22,855 bases of DNA from assembly GCA_017577895.1 (NCBI GenBank), contig PKQY01000031.1, positions 1 to 22,855 on the forward strand. The letters are read 5' to 3'. Within the stretch, counting starts at the first letter, position 1. Each line of letters opens with the position of its first letter. This DNA is from Bacillota bacterium (GTDB taxonomy: Bacteria; Bacillota; Bacilli; ZCTH02-B2). Both the position numbers and the translations under genes were made by a program. The notes beneath the pieces were generated by a model, which saw only the letters and a program-made list of their open reading frames with translations, was not told the origin of the DNA and made no database searches. Positions 6,371 to 14,183 of the stretch are shown here, one piece after another.

Positions 6371-6796
6371 TTACCACTGGACGGGGCCTTCCACGATGAC
6401 GCCGTCGGTGGCGGTCCACGCCTTCAGGCTGTCTTGGGTGGCTTGGATGCAGATGTAGTACAAGTCTTCGTCCGAATTGTTGCGGAACGCCCGCACGCCT
6501 TCGGGAGCAATCCGAACGACGGAACCTTCCTGAACGTCGATGATTTGGCCGTCCACTTGAAACTGTCCTTTGCCTTTGATGAAAATATAGACTTCTTCGT
6601 TGTTTTTATGTTTGTGCAAAAAGGGCGCCTCGCCGCCGGCCGGCACTTTGTTCACCGAGATTTCCATGCCCGTCAACTTCAGAAAATCTTTCAAAAACAC
6701 TTTCCCCCGCCGATTGAACTGATCCAGGTTGGCCAACGAGCCGAAATGGACCGCCGTAAACTGGGGACCTTCTTGGATTTTGGGTTGGTTGTTCAT
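6371..6796 (-). CDS. Small single-domain cupin protein
   Basis: The protein of 141 aa has a cupin barrel at about residues 42-130. The metal-binding motif appears as PFLHKHKNNEEVYIFIKG (two His and a Glu), followed by GQIIDVQEGSVVRIAPEGVRAFRN; the usual last histidine of motif 2 is replaced (PEGVR rather than PxGxxH), so metal binding may be incomplete. Proteins of this type include dioxygenase-like and storage-like cupins; no substrate can be assigned. ATG 6796 is chosen because GGAGG lies 7 nt upstream; the frame extends to 6853 without a better site. It is divergent from the flavin reductase gene, with a 216-bp shared spacer in which I see no convincing promoter pair. Confidence 0.85.
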   Translation of the reverse strand: MNNQPKIQEGPQFTAVHFGSLANLDQFNRRGKVFLKDFLKLTGMEISVNKVPAGGEAPFLHKHKNNEEVYIFIKGKGQFQVDGQIIDVQEGSVVRIAPEGVRAFRNNSDEDLYYICIQATQDSLKAWTATDGVIVEGPVQW

Positions 6797-7012
6797 TGAG
6801 ATGCCTCCTTGTTCCGGATAGATTATCCCCGTCAATCTCGTTGTCATCACCACTAATGGTATTTTACTCTTTGTATTTTACCGATAGACCTATCTGGAAG
6901 AAATGTGCCGATGTGCTGTGCCATGGACATTTGACAAAAATTTGACTATCATGGACGGCAGGAGAAGGTATTTTCTGTAGTAAAATGCTTCCAAAGAAAG
7001 GGGAATTGTCCG

Positions 7013-7489
7013 ATGGATGCACAGGCGAGAAAATCGGCATTGCGCGGCATCACATACGGGTTGTACATTGTCGGCACGAAAGATGAAAGCGGCGTCAACG
7101 GCTTTGCGGGCAACTGGCTCACGCAGACCTCGTTTGAGCCGCCGTTGGTGGCGTTGGCGGTGAAAGCGGGTACCCGTTCCCAACAGCAAATCGCCAAAAG
7201 CGGCGTGTTCAGCGTCAACATTCTGGAAACGGGGCAAAAAGACATGGTGACCGCCTTCTTCAAGTCGGTGGAACCGGAAGGGAATAAGCTGGCCGGCTAC
7301 GAGTTTTACACGGAAAAGACCGGTTGCCCCATTTTCAAAGATGCCTTGCGTTATTTTGAATGCCAAGTCGTCGAGAAGGTGGAAAAAGGCGACCATTACA
7401 TCTACATCGGGGAAGTCATCAACGCCGGCGTGCACCGGGAAGGCGAGCCGATGACGTTGAAAGAAACCGGCTTTTATTACGGCGGTTAA
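7013..7489 (+). CDS. Flavin reductase-like, FMN-binding split-barrel protein
   Basis: The protein of 158 aa matches the flavin reductase-like domain (split beta-barrel that binds FMN). Characteristic stretches are GITYGLYIVGTKDESGVNGF, NWLTQTSFEPPLVALAVKAG and FSVNILETGQ. The C-terminal half has a cysteine-containing ECQVVEKVEKGDHYIYIGEV. Members reduce flavins with NAD(P)H or act as small flavoproteins; the partner is unknown. The start ATG 7013 follows AAAGGGG at 10 nt. A clear terminator follows, so it is monocistronic. The neighbouring peroxidases and cupin make a redox role plausible, but that is inference. Confidence 0.88.
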   Translation: MDAQARKSALRGITYGLYIVGTKDESGVNGFAGNWLTQTSFEPPLVALAVKAGTRSQQQIAKSGVFSVNILETGQKDMVTAFFKSVEPEGNKLAGYEFYTEKTGCPIFKDALRYFECQVVEKVEKGDHYIYIGEVINAGVHREGEPMTLKETGFYYGG

Positions 7490-7510
7490 ATCCGCCCCTT
7501 TCCCTCAAGT

Positions 7511-7545
7511 GACCCTCTGCTGGATGAGCGGAGGGTCTTTTTTTA
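7511..7545 (+). terminator. Rho-independent terminator of the flavin reductase gene
   Basis: GACCCTCTGCT pairs with AGCGGAGGGTC (one T-G wobble) around ggatg, and is followed by seven T. It starts 22 nt after the stop codon. Confidence 0.93.
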
Positions 7546-7619
7546 CATGTTTTTGGCGCAGCTGGACAAACTGAAGGATGGGGGAAGGAATAAAAAGGAA
7601 TACATAAGGAGGACAGAGG

Positions 7620-7787
7620 ATGGACGACAAAAAGCAACGGATGCCCGATGCCCGGAACGAAGGGCGGGAAGAGATGTCCATGGACATCGACCGCATGGTC
7701 AACGAAGGGCTGGGCGGCGGCCGGGTCAATGACCAGACCGGATTGATTGAAGAGTCGACGACCCATACGATGAAAGAAGAGGAATAA
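7620..7787 (+). CDS. Small acidic protein of 55 aa, function unknown
   Basis: The ATG is preceded by AAGGAGG at 7 nt, one of the best ribosome binding sites in the window. The product is highly charged, with Met repeated in its first half (MSMDIDRMVNEGLGGGRV is the core), and ends THTMKEEE. There is no cysteine, signal peptide or membrane segment. A hairpin terminator follows 35 nt after the stop. The tail of Thr-Thr-His-Thr and acidic residues reminds me of small conserved Bacillales (possibly sporulation-related) proteins, but I do not recognise the family with certainty. Confidence 0.75.
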   Translation: MDDKKQRMPDARNEGREEMSMDIDRMVNEGLGGGRVNDQTGLIEESTTHTMKEEE

Positions 7788-7822
7788 CAGGAACATCATC
7801 GGCTGCGGTTGAAGGTGCCATG

Positions 7823-7860
7823 ACACCGCCGACGTATCTCTTGCCATCGGCGGTGTTTTC
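7823..7860 (+). terminator. Terminator after the 55-aa gene
   Basis: ACACCGCCGA (7823-7832) pairs perfectly with TCGGCGGTGT (7847-7856), followed by a short T-run. It separates the small gene from the tetR promoter, which begins only a few bases later. Confidence 0.85.
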
Positions 7861-7862
7861 TA

Positions 7863-7892
7863 TTGAAAAAATCGTCTCATTCGATCTATAAT
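7863..7892 (+). promoter_or_regulatory. Sigma-A promoter of the tetR gene
   Basis: TTGAAA (7863-7868) and TATAAT (7887-7892) have an 18-bp spacer. The palindromic operator starts 3 bp after the -10 hexamer, over the expected transcription start. Confidence 0.85.
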
Positions 7893-7895
7893 GCC

Positions 7896-7913
7896 GGAGT
7901 GAATATTCATTCC
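7896..7913. promoter_or_regulatory. TetR operator 1 (in front of tetR)
   Basis: GGAGTGAATATTCATTCC is an 18-bp palindrome with one mismatched pair. It matches the perfect palindrome at 8514-8531 except at one base. Its place over the start site predicts autorepression. Confidence 0.85.
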
Positions 7914-7927
7914 GGAGGGGTCGGCCA

Positions 7928-8494
7928 TTGTCTTCCAGCAAACGGGACGCGATTTTAAACGCGGCGCTCATTTTGTTTGCCGAACGGGGTTACGACGGGA
8001 CGACGGTGCCCATGATCGCCGAAAAGGCGAAGGTCGGTGCCGGCACCATTTATCGTTATTTTGAGAGCAAACAAATTCTCGTCAACACGTTGTACCGGCA
8101 GTGCCTCGCCCAATTTGCAGACACGTTGCGGGAAGGGGCGCCTCCGCCGGACGCCACCGTTCGGGAGCAATTCCGCCACGTCTTTCATCGGATGGTTCAT
8201 TTTGCCCGGAAAAGCATTCATGCGTTGATTTTTATCGATGCTCATACCGGCGGACATTATCTGGACGAAGAAAGCCGCCAGCTGTTCCATCAGTTCCTCG
8301 GATCGCTGAAAGAGGTCTTGGAGAAAGGAAAGCGGCTGGGCATCATTGCGCCGTTGCCGTCGGAGGCGTTGATCGCCATCGTCTTTGGCGCGTTCGTCCG
8401 GACGTACAAGGTGATCCGCAGCGGCGAATTGGAAGACACTCCTGCTTTGATGGAACAGGTGGAAATGTGTTGTTGGAATGCCATTCGATGTTGA
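7928..8494 (+). CDS. TetR-family transcriptional repressor of the MMPL exporter
   Basis: The protein of 188 aa has a TetR N-terminal DNA-binding domain (about residues 5-52). The recognition helix region is VPMIAEKAKVGAGTIYRYFE (27-46). The all-helical C-terminal half should bind a hydrophobic ligand and form the dimer. The start is TTG 7928, preceded by GGAGGGG; no ATG gives a complete HTH. It has a strong promoter with an operator over its start site, and a near-identical operator between its stop and the downstream MMPL gene. The simplest reading is a repressor that controls itself and the exporter and is released by the export substrate. The operator resembles fatty-acid TetR sites (see findings). 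Assignment as the exporter's repressor rests on gene order and the operators. Confidence 0.92.
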   Translation: MSSSKRDAILNAALILFAERGYDGTTVPMIAEKAKVGAGTIYRYFESKQILVNTLYRQCLAQFADTLREGAPPPDATVREQFRHVFHRMVHFARKSIHALIFIDAHTGGHYLDEESRQLFHQFLGSLKEVLEKGKRLGIIAPLPSEALIAIVFGAFVRTYKVIRSGELEDTPALMEQVEMCCWNAIRC

Positions 8495-8513
8495 CGCATT
8501 TTTTCAAGGATGT

Positions 8514-8531
8514 GGAATGAATATTCATTCC
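8514..8531. promoter_or_regulatory. TetR operator 2 (in front of the MMPL gene)
   Basis: GGAATGAATATTCATTCC is a perfect 18-bp palindrome, 29 bp before the MMPL start. A TTGACG (8491-8496) overlaps the tetR stop, but no good -10 lies at a normal distance. The site may act as a roadblock or control a weak internal promoter. Confidence 0.85.
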
Positions 8532-8560
8532 GCTTGTTGTAGCGTGTAGGAGGGTGACTG

Positions 8561-11500
8561 ATGAATCGGCGGATGGACAAAAAGTATGTGGCGGCCTTTC
8601 TATGTTGGCTCGTCTTGACGGTGTTGGCGGTCGTCACCATGCCGAATTTGGACGAGCTGGTGCGGGAAAAAGGGCAGGTGGAACTGCCGCCGTCGGTGCA
8701 GAGCGAAGCGGCCCGCGTCCTGCTGAGCGAAATGGATGACAGCGGCGACACGTATTCCATCATTGCCGTCTTCCACGGCGGCGACCGGGCGTTGAGCGCC
8801 GAACAACGGCAACAGGTGGAGACGATCATCCAACAGCTGCAGGCGAACCAACAAGAACTGGGCATTACGAAAATTGTCTCCCATTTGGACAACGAAGAGA
8901 CGGAAAAACAACTGGTTTCGAAGGACGGCACCACCATTTTGACGCAATTGGAAGTGGACGAGCGCTCCGGCACCGTGGCGGAAGTGACGCAACGGCTGTA
9001 CGAGGCGATCCAAGCCGACGGGATTGAGACGTATTTGACCGGTGCCGACCTCGTGGTGGAAGATTTTGTGCAATCGTCGCAACAAGGGGTCAAAAAGACC
9101 GAACTGTTTTCCGTCATCGTCATTATTCTCATCTTGATATTGGTGTACCGTTCGCCCATCGTGCCCCTCGTCTCGTTGTTGACGGTGGGCGTGGCGTATT
9201 TGGTTTCCTTGAATGTCGTCGCCCACTTGGTGGAGTGGGTCGATTTTCCCATGTCCAACTTCACGCAAGTGTTTTTGGTTGTCGTGTTGTTCGGCATCGG
9301 AACAGACTACAACATTTTAATGTACAGCCGCTTTAAGGAAGAATTGAGCCGGCAGGAGAGCGTGTTGGCGGCGGTGAAGCAGACGTTTCGCTCGGCGGGA
9401 AAAACGGTCCTGTACAGCGGTGCGGCGGTGTTCATCGGCTTTGCCGTGCTGTTGCTGGCGGATTTCAAAGTGTACCGTTCGGGCGCAGCGGTGGCCGTTG
9501 GCATCGGCGTGTTGTTGCTCGTGTTGCGGACGTTGAACCCGTTCTTCATGGCGTTGTTGGGAAAAGCCATGTTTTGGCCGATGACACGGATCGGCGGACA
9601 CGGCGAAAGCCAGTTGTGGAAGTTTCTTTCCCGCCAGTCGGTGGCGCGGCCGTTTGTGGCGTTGCTGGTGGTGTCGGTGATTTGTATTCCTGTGACACTC
9701 TTATACAGCAACGAATTGAGCTTCAACAACTTGTGGGAAGTGAACGACACGTATTTGTCCAAGCAAGGGATTGCGGTCATTGAGAAACATTTTCCGCCCG
9801 GTTTTTCGTCTCCGGCCACGTTGGTTGTCCGCTCGGATGAACCGCTGGATCGGCAAGAGGCGTTGCAATGGTTGGACGAGTTGGCGGAGAAAGTGGTGCG
9901 GGTCGACGGCGTGTCGGAGGTGTACGGTCCGACCCGGCCGGCGGGTGAAAAAATTCCCGAGTTGTATTTGCGGGATCAGACGGACACGTTGCAGCAAGGT
10001 TTGCAGGAAGCCAACGACGGCCTCCGGGAAATGAATGACGGATTGACGGAGGCCGAAAAAAACATGACCGCCCAAAGCGGCAGCTTGGATGACGTGGAGC
10101 GGCTGGTAGACGGCACCGGCGCGTTGAGGAAAGGTGCGGCTGCGCTGGAAGCGGCCATCCAGCGGCTGGAGGAAGGGATTTCCCAAGGAGCTGACGGCGC
10201 CGTCCAGTTGGCGGCGGGATTGGGTCAATTGAACGATCAAGCCGGCACCTTGTCGGCGGCGTTGTCCCAACTGCGGGCCGGGTATGGGGAGTTGGAACCG
10301 GGTTTCCGCACCTTTGGGGAACAGTTGGCGCTTCTCCGACAAGCGATGGCAGGACCGGAAGCGGCCTTTGCCGAGACCTCGCGGGCGTTGACTTCCCTCG
10401 TCCAGACGAGGCCGGACCTTTCGGCGGAGCCGCACGTGCAAAAGGCCATGGCGACGACGCAAGCGGGTCAACAGCAACTGACCGAATTGGAAAACCGTCT
10501 CCAACAGGCGTTGCAGCAGTATGAACTGGCGGTAAACGCGTTTCATGCGGCCAACGAGTCCTTTGCTCAAATTGAAGACGGTTTGTCCAAGCTGCAAGCG
10601 GGCGTCGCGCAACTGCGCGACGGCGCTGCGCAATTGGACACGGGTCTTGCGGACGCCGCTGCCGGAACGAAGAAACTGGCGGAGCGAATGCCGGAATTGA
10701 CCGCCGGAATGGCACAAATTCACCAAGGACAACAACGGCTGCTCGATGGCTTAAAAGACTTGGAACAAAACATGAACCGGCTGCGGAATGGTCTGGCCGA
10801 AAGCTCCGACGGGCTGACGCAAATCAGCGAAGGGCTGCAGGAAGCACAAGACTATATGGCCAACCTGCGGGACTCGTCGGCTTCCGAACAGCTGTTTATT
10901 CCGGAGGACGTGTTGACGAGCGACGAGTTTCAAGAAGCGTTGGACATGTATATGTCGGATGACCGGAAGACGGCGAAAATGAGCATCATCCTCGACGTCA
11001 ATCCGTATTCGCAAGAAGCCATGTCCATCATCGAAAACATTGAAGCGACGGTCCAGGCGGCGTTAAAGGGCACCGATCTGGAGCATGCCGAAATTGCCAT
11101 CGGCGGCACCTCGGCGCAAAACAACGACTTGAAACAGTTGTCGCGGCAAGACTTTGCCAGGACGATGGCGTTGATGCTGATCGGCATCGGGTTAATGCTC
11201 ATCATCATCACCCGTTCGGTGTTGCAACCGGTGGCCATCATCACCGCTTTGGGACTGTCTTACGGGACGGCGCTGAGTTTGACCGAACAGTTGTCGCAGC
11301 TGTTGTTTGGCGTGGAGTTGTTGGGTTGGAACGTGCCGTTTTTCAGCTTCATGATGCTGGTGGCCTTGGGAGTGGATTACAGTATTTTCTTGATGATGCG
11401 GTACCGGGAAGTGGCCGGCGACGCCATGAAAGCCATGGTTGAAGCATGCACCCGCACCGGCAACGTGGTCATGTCCGCCGCCGTCATTTTGGGCGCCACA

Positions 11501-11704
11501 TTTGCGGCCATGTATCCTTCTGGGGTATTATCGTTGATGGAAATTGCGACCGTCGTCATCATCGGTCTCGTGTTGCTCAGCCTCATCATGATGCCGGTAT
11601 TCTTGCCGGCGGTGACCAAGGCCGTCAGCCGGCTGAATATGTGGGGCTATCAGATGAAATTTAAGACGTGGAAAGACAGTGCGGTCCAAGAAGGAACGGA
11701 TTGA
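8561..11704 (+). CDS. MMPL/RND-superfamily exporter with long coiled-coil periplasm-side domain
   Basis: The membrane transporter of 1047 aa is probably proton-driven and exports lipophilic substrates. TM1 lies at about residues 10-28. A first bundle (about 180-380) contains the FGIGTDYNILMYSRFKEEL motif with D249-Y250. A second bundle (about 865-1025) contains ALGVDYSIFLMMRYREV with D939-Y940. These Asp-Tyr pairs are the MMPL proton-relay positions. The second extracytoplasmic loop (about 395-855) carries a long region (about 476-770) of degenerate repeats with Leu/Gly/Asp spacing (such as LQQGLQEANDGLREMNDGL), predicted to be coiled coil and reminiscent of YhgE/Pip-type proteins. ATG 8561 has GGAGGGTGA 3 nt upstream. 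It is the probable target of the TetR encoded just before it. The substrate is unknown; Firmicute relatives export fatty acids or surfactants. Confidence 0.93.
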   Translation: MNRRMDKKYVAAFLCWLVLTVLAVVTMPNLDELVREKGQVELPPSVQSEAARVLLSEMDDSGDTYSIIAVFHGGDRALSAEQRQQVETIIQQLQANQQELGITKIVSHLDNEETEKQLVSKDGTTILTQLEVDERSGTVAEVTQRLYEAIQADGIETYLTGADLVVEDFVQSSQQGVKKTELFSVIVIILILILVYRSPIVPLVSLLTVGVAYLVSLNVVAHLVEWVDFPMSNFTQVFLVVVLFGIGTDYNILMYSRFKEELSRQESVLAAVKQTFRSAGKTVLYSGAAVFIGFAVLLLADFKVYRSGAAVAVGIGVLLLVLRTLNPFFMALLGKAMFWPMTRIGGHGESQLWKFLSRQSVARPFVALLVVSVICIPVTLLYSNELSFNNLWEVNDTYLSKQGIAVIEKHFPPGFSSPATLVVRSDEPLDRQEALQWLDELAEKVVRVDGVSEVYGPTRPAGEKIPELYLRDQTDTLQQGLQEANDGLREMNDGLTEAEKNMTAQSGSLDDVERLVDGTGALRKGAAALEAAIQRLEEGISQGADGAVQLAAGLGQLNDQAGTLSAALSQLRAGYGELEPGFRTFGEQLALLRQAMAGPEAAFAETSRALTSLVQTRPDLSAEPHVQKAMATTQAGQQQLTELENRLQQALQQYELAVNAFHAANESFAQIEDGLSKLQAGVAQLRDGAAQLDTGLADAAAGTKKLAERMPELTAGMAQIHQGQQRLLDGLKDLEQNMNRLRNGLAESSDGLTQISEGLQEAQDYMANLRDSSASEQLFIPEDVLTSDEFQEALDMYMSDDRKTAKMSIILDVNPYSQEAMSIIENIEATVQAALKGTDLEHAEIAIGGTSAQNNDLKQLSRQDFARTMALMLIGIGLMLIIITRSVLQPVAIITALGLSYGTALSLTEQLSQLLFGVELLGWNVPFFSFMMLVALGVDYSIFLMMRYREVAGDAMKAMVEACTRTGNVVMSAAVILGATFAAMYPSGVLSLMEIATVVIIGLVLLSLIMMPVFLPAVTKAVSRLNMWGYQMKFKTWKDSAVQEGTD

Positions 11705-11777
11705 CCATCGAAAACACCGGGCCGTTGAAGAGGCGCGGAGAAGCCGGGCCGCCGGCAGCGAGGGGGAAGTGAAGGCC

Positions 11778-12248
11778 GTGCACAAAATCTTGGTGAGTGC
11801 CTGTCTGTTAGGGTACAATGTGCGGTATGATGAGGGCGACAACACGTGCCGCGATCCCCGCTTTCAGCGATGGCAGCGGGAAGGCCGGTTTGTCGTCGTC
11901 TGCCCGGAAGTGGCCGGCGGCTTGCCGACGCCGCGGCCGCCGGCCGAAATTCAAGGCGACCGGGTAATCAACGTCCACGGCGTCGATGTGACCGAACCGT
12001 TTCGCAAAGGCGCCGAAGCGGCCCTGCAGTTGGCCCGGCAACACAACGTGGCGTTGGCCATTTTGAAAGAACGCAGTCCGTCGTGCGGCAGTTCGTGGAT
12101 TTATGACGGGACGTTTACCGGCACAAAAATTCCCGGGGAAGGCGTGACGGCGGCGCTCTTGCGGCGGCATGGCATTCCGGTGTTCAGCGAAGAACAGTTG
12201 GACGAAGCGGAGGCTTTGTTGGCCCAATTGGAAGGGAAAACGCCCTGA
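11778..12248 (+). CDS. DUF523-family protein, TudS-like desulfidase candidate
   Basis: The protein of 156 aa matches DUF523. It has the hallmarks ILVSACLLGYNVRYDE (C9), VVCPEVAGGLPTPRPPAEI (C42, E44) and LKERSPSCGS (S100, C103). Three conserved cysteines with Ser and Glu are those that bind and assist the [4Fe-4S] cluster in the thiouracil desulfidase TudS, a DUF523 enzyme; by analogy this may remove sulfur from thiolated nucleobases. That role is inferred. GTG 11778 is chosen because family members start just before ILVSACLLG; GAGGGGG lies about 11 nt upstream, and the open frame continues back into the MMPL gene without a better site. It lies 73 nt after MMPL and may be co-transcribed, then ends at a strong terminator. 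Confidence 0.88.
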   Translation: MHKILVSACLLGYNVRYDEGDNTCRDPRFQRWQREGRFVVVCPEVAGGLPTPRPPAEIQGDRVINVHGVDVTEPFRKGAEAALQLARQHNVALAILKERSPSCGSSWIYDGTFTGTKIPGEGVTAALLRRHGIPVFSEEQLDEAEALLAQLEGKTP

Positions 12249-12270
12249 AAACAAAGTCGGAGAAAAAACG

Positions 12271-12302
12271 AACCGGCCTCGAACGTGAGGCCGGTTGATT
12301 TT
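12271..12302. terminator. Bidirectional terminator between DUF523 and acyl-CoA dehydrogenase
   Basis: AACCGGCCTC and GAGGCCGGTT form a perfect 10-bp stem with a 6-nt loop. GATTTTTT follows on the plus strand and CGTTTTTT on the minus strand, so it serves both convergent units. Confidence 0.95.
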
Positions 12303-12315
12303 TTGGGACGATCCG

Positions 12316-14127
12316 TTATCCAACTTGTTGAATCTGGTGTTGTTGCATTTTTTCCAGCAGAGCGGCTACCGGCACCGGCCGATAGTCCACCAGCGCGTCG
12401 AAGTAGGTCAAGTCCGGCAAGTCCGTCTCCTGGATGCGGCGTTTCGGCGCCGCGTCGAAATGGGCCCGCTTGAACAGCTCGGCGACGATGAATTTGCGCC
12501 CGTTGCCGTCGTTGGCGGCTTGATCTTCGGCCTCTTTCAAGATGCACACCAACTGGTACACATCGATCATGAGATCGGCCAACGGTTTCAGATGGTACGT
12601 CCGGATGTCTTCCGGCTGGGTTTTCAGGAATGCGACGTTTTCCCGGATTTCCTCCAGCGTCGTTTGCAGCAGCGGCTTGTACGGGGCCGACAGCGGATGG
12701 GACAGGGCGTTGACCTCCCGGCTCATGACCCGCAGGAAGACGTCGTCGGCCTGAAACTTCGTAATGACCCGCCACAAGTCCAACGCCAAGATGTTGGCGG
12801 TGCCTTCCCAGACGGTGAGCACTTGCGCGTCCCGCAGCAGCCGCGGGGTGACGTATTCTTCGATGTACCCGTTGCCGCCCAAGGTTTCAATAGCATCGTG
12901 GGTCAATTGTTTGGACACTTCACCGGTCCGGTATTTGATGAGGGAGATGAGCATGCGGGTCATGATTTCTTCATCGGCCGTCGCCGTGCCGTCGTTGACC
13001 CGGTCGAAGGAATGAATCATCTCAAAGGTGGAACCGGTGTTCACTTCCAATTCGGTGAGCATGCGGGCCAGCGTCTCTTTGACCATGGCGTACCGGATGA
13101 TCGGTTGGCCAAAGGCGCGGCGTCCGCGGGCGTAATGCAACGCTTCGTAAAACGCCCGGCGCATGATCCCGACGGATGCCACGGCGTTGCAAATACGGGA
13201 AATGTTGAGGGCTTCGGCCATATATTTGAACCCTTTGTCCGCTTCGCCCATCAAGTATCCTTCCGCGCCTTCGAGGATGACCTCGGCCGAAGGAACGGCG
13301 TTGACGCCCAGTTTGTCTTTCAGCCGCCGGACGGTGATATGGTTGCGGGTGCCGTCCGGTTTCACCCAAGGCACGAGGAACAGGCCCAGTCCTTTGGTGC
13401 CCGGCTTGTCGCTGACCCGGGCAAGGACGGTGGCGACCATGGCCCCGGCATTGCTGGCAAAAAACTTCTCGCCGGTGAGACGCCAGACTCCTTCTTTTTC
13501 CGGATCCGGCTCGGCCACCGTCAAGTTGGCCCCGACGTCGGATCCGCCTTGCCGTTCCGTCAACCAGGTGGCCCCTTCAAACAGGGTGTCCCCGTCCAGC
13601 GACGTGAGCCCCGTCAAATAGGTCGCTTTTTGCTCCTCGGTGCCGTAACGGTGCACCAGGTGGGCGGCGGACATGGTCAGCGTGACGGGGCAGTAGAAGC
13701 CCGGCTCGCTTTCGCTGAGCAAATACCCGAGCAAATAGGAGTATACATACGGCGCTTTACGGCCCAGCTCGGGAATGTCCCGGTACAAGTAGCCGACAAT
13801 GCCGGCACCGTAGACGTCTTTGACCGTCTGCAAATAGCCGTCGTTTTTCACGATCAGGGAAATGTCTTCGCCCCGCCGGTTGTACCGCACCAACCGCGGT
13901 TTGCCTTCTTTGTCGGTATAAGCGGCCCGTTCGTCGATGGGCCCGGCCACCATGGCACCGAAGCGGGTCAACTCTTTTTCCGCCCATGCGTGCATGGAGG
14001 CGGGCAAATAACGGCGCATCAAGTATTGCAAGTTCGGATCTTCCAGGTAAAAGTTCGGATTTTCCGGGGGCAACGGGATGTTGTCCCCGTATTGCCGTTC
14101 ATCGATTTCCCGCTGGATGTTCCGCAT
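12316..14127 (-). CDS. AidB-like acyl-CoA dehydrogenase
   Basis: The flavoenzyme of 603 aa probably oxidises an acyl-CoA thioester, passing electrons to ETF. Length exceeds the 380-aa classical family and fits the AidB/long ACAD subgroup. Visible features are the FAD-binding strands TWLTERQGGSDVGANLT and GEKFFASNAGA, the central helices with RRAFGQPIIRYAMVKETLARM, the ETLGGNGYIEEYVTPRLLRDAQ stretch, and the Glu in TVWEGTANILALDLWR at the place of the catalytic base. A C-terminal extra domain of about 150 residues follows. ATG 14127 is preceded by AAGGAGTGA; the frame runs back to 14322 with no better site. It follows the acyl-CoA synthetase after 56 nt, so the two work in one pathway. The substrate is unproven; the LiuR-like regulator hints at branched-chain acyl-CoA. 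Confidence 0.93.
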   Translation of the reverse strand: MRNIQREIDERQYGDNIPLPPENPNFYLEDPNLQYLMRRYLPASMHAWAEKELTRFGAMVAGPIDERAAYTDKEGKPRLVRYNRRGEDISLIVKNDGYLQTVKDVYGAGIVGYLYRDIPELGRKAPYVYSYLLGYLLSESEPGFYCPVTLTMSAAHLVHRYGTEEQKATYLTGLTSLDGDTLFEGATWLTERQGGSDVGANLTVAEPDPEKEGVWRLTGEKFFASNAGAMVATVLARVSDKPGTKGLGLFLVPWVKPDGTRNHITVRRLKDKLGVNAVPSAEVILEGAEGYLMGEADKGFKYMAEALNISRICNAVASVGIMRRAFYEALHYARGRRAFGQPIIRYAMVKETLARMLTELEVNTGSTFEMIHSFDRVNDGTATADEEIMTRMLISLIKYRTGEVSKQLTHDAIETLGGNGYIEEYVTPRLLRDAQVLTVWEGTANILALDLWRVITKFQADDVFLRVMSREVNALSHPLSAPYKPLLQTTLEEIRENVAFLKTQPEDIRTYHLKPLADLMIDVYQLVCILKEAEDQAANDGNGRKFIVAELFKRAHFDAAPKRRIQETDLPDLTYFDALVDYRPVPVAALLEKMQQHQIQQVG

Positions 14128-14183
14128 CGCTGTCACTCCTTGATGGTTTTGATTGGATGGCTTTTTTGAGGACCAGGGCGATG

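Noticed and set aside
8290..9297. A 335-codon minus-strand frame opposite tetR and the MMPL gene
   Set aside because: The composition is rich in Ser and Thr with no domain, and it crosses two genes that are both well supported on the other strand.
12295..14169. A 624-codon open frame on the plus strand opposite the acyl-CoA dehydrogenase
   Set aside because: It is the mirror of a GC-rich coding strand. The product has biased, non-domain composition (Asp, His, Phe, Gln, Gly) and no ribosome binding site, while the minus strand encodes a clear enzyme.
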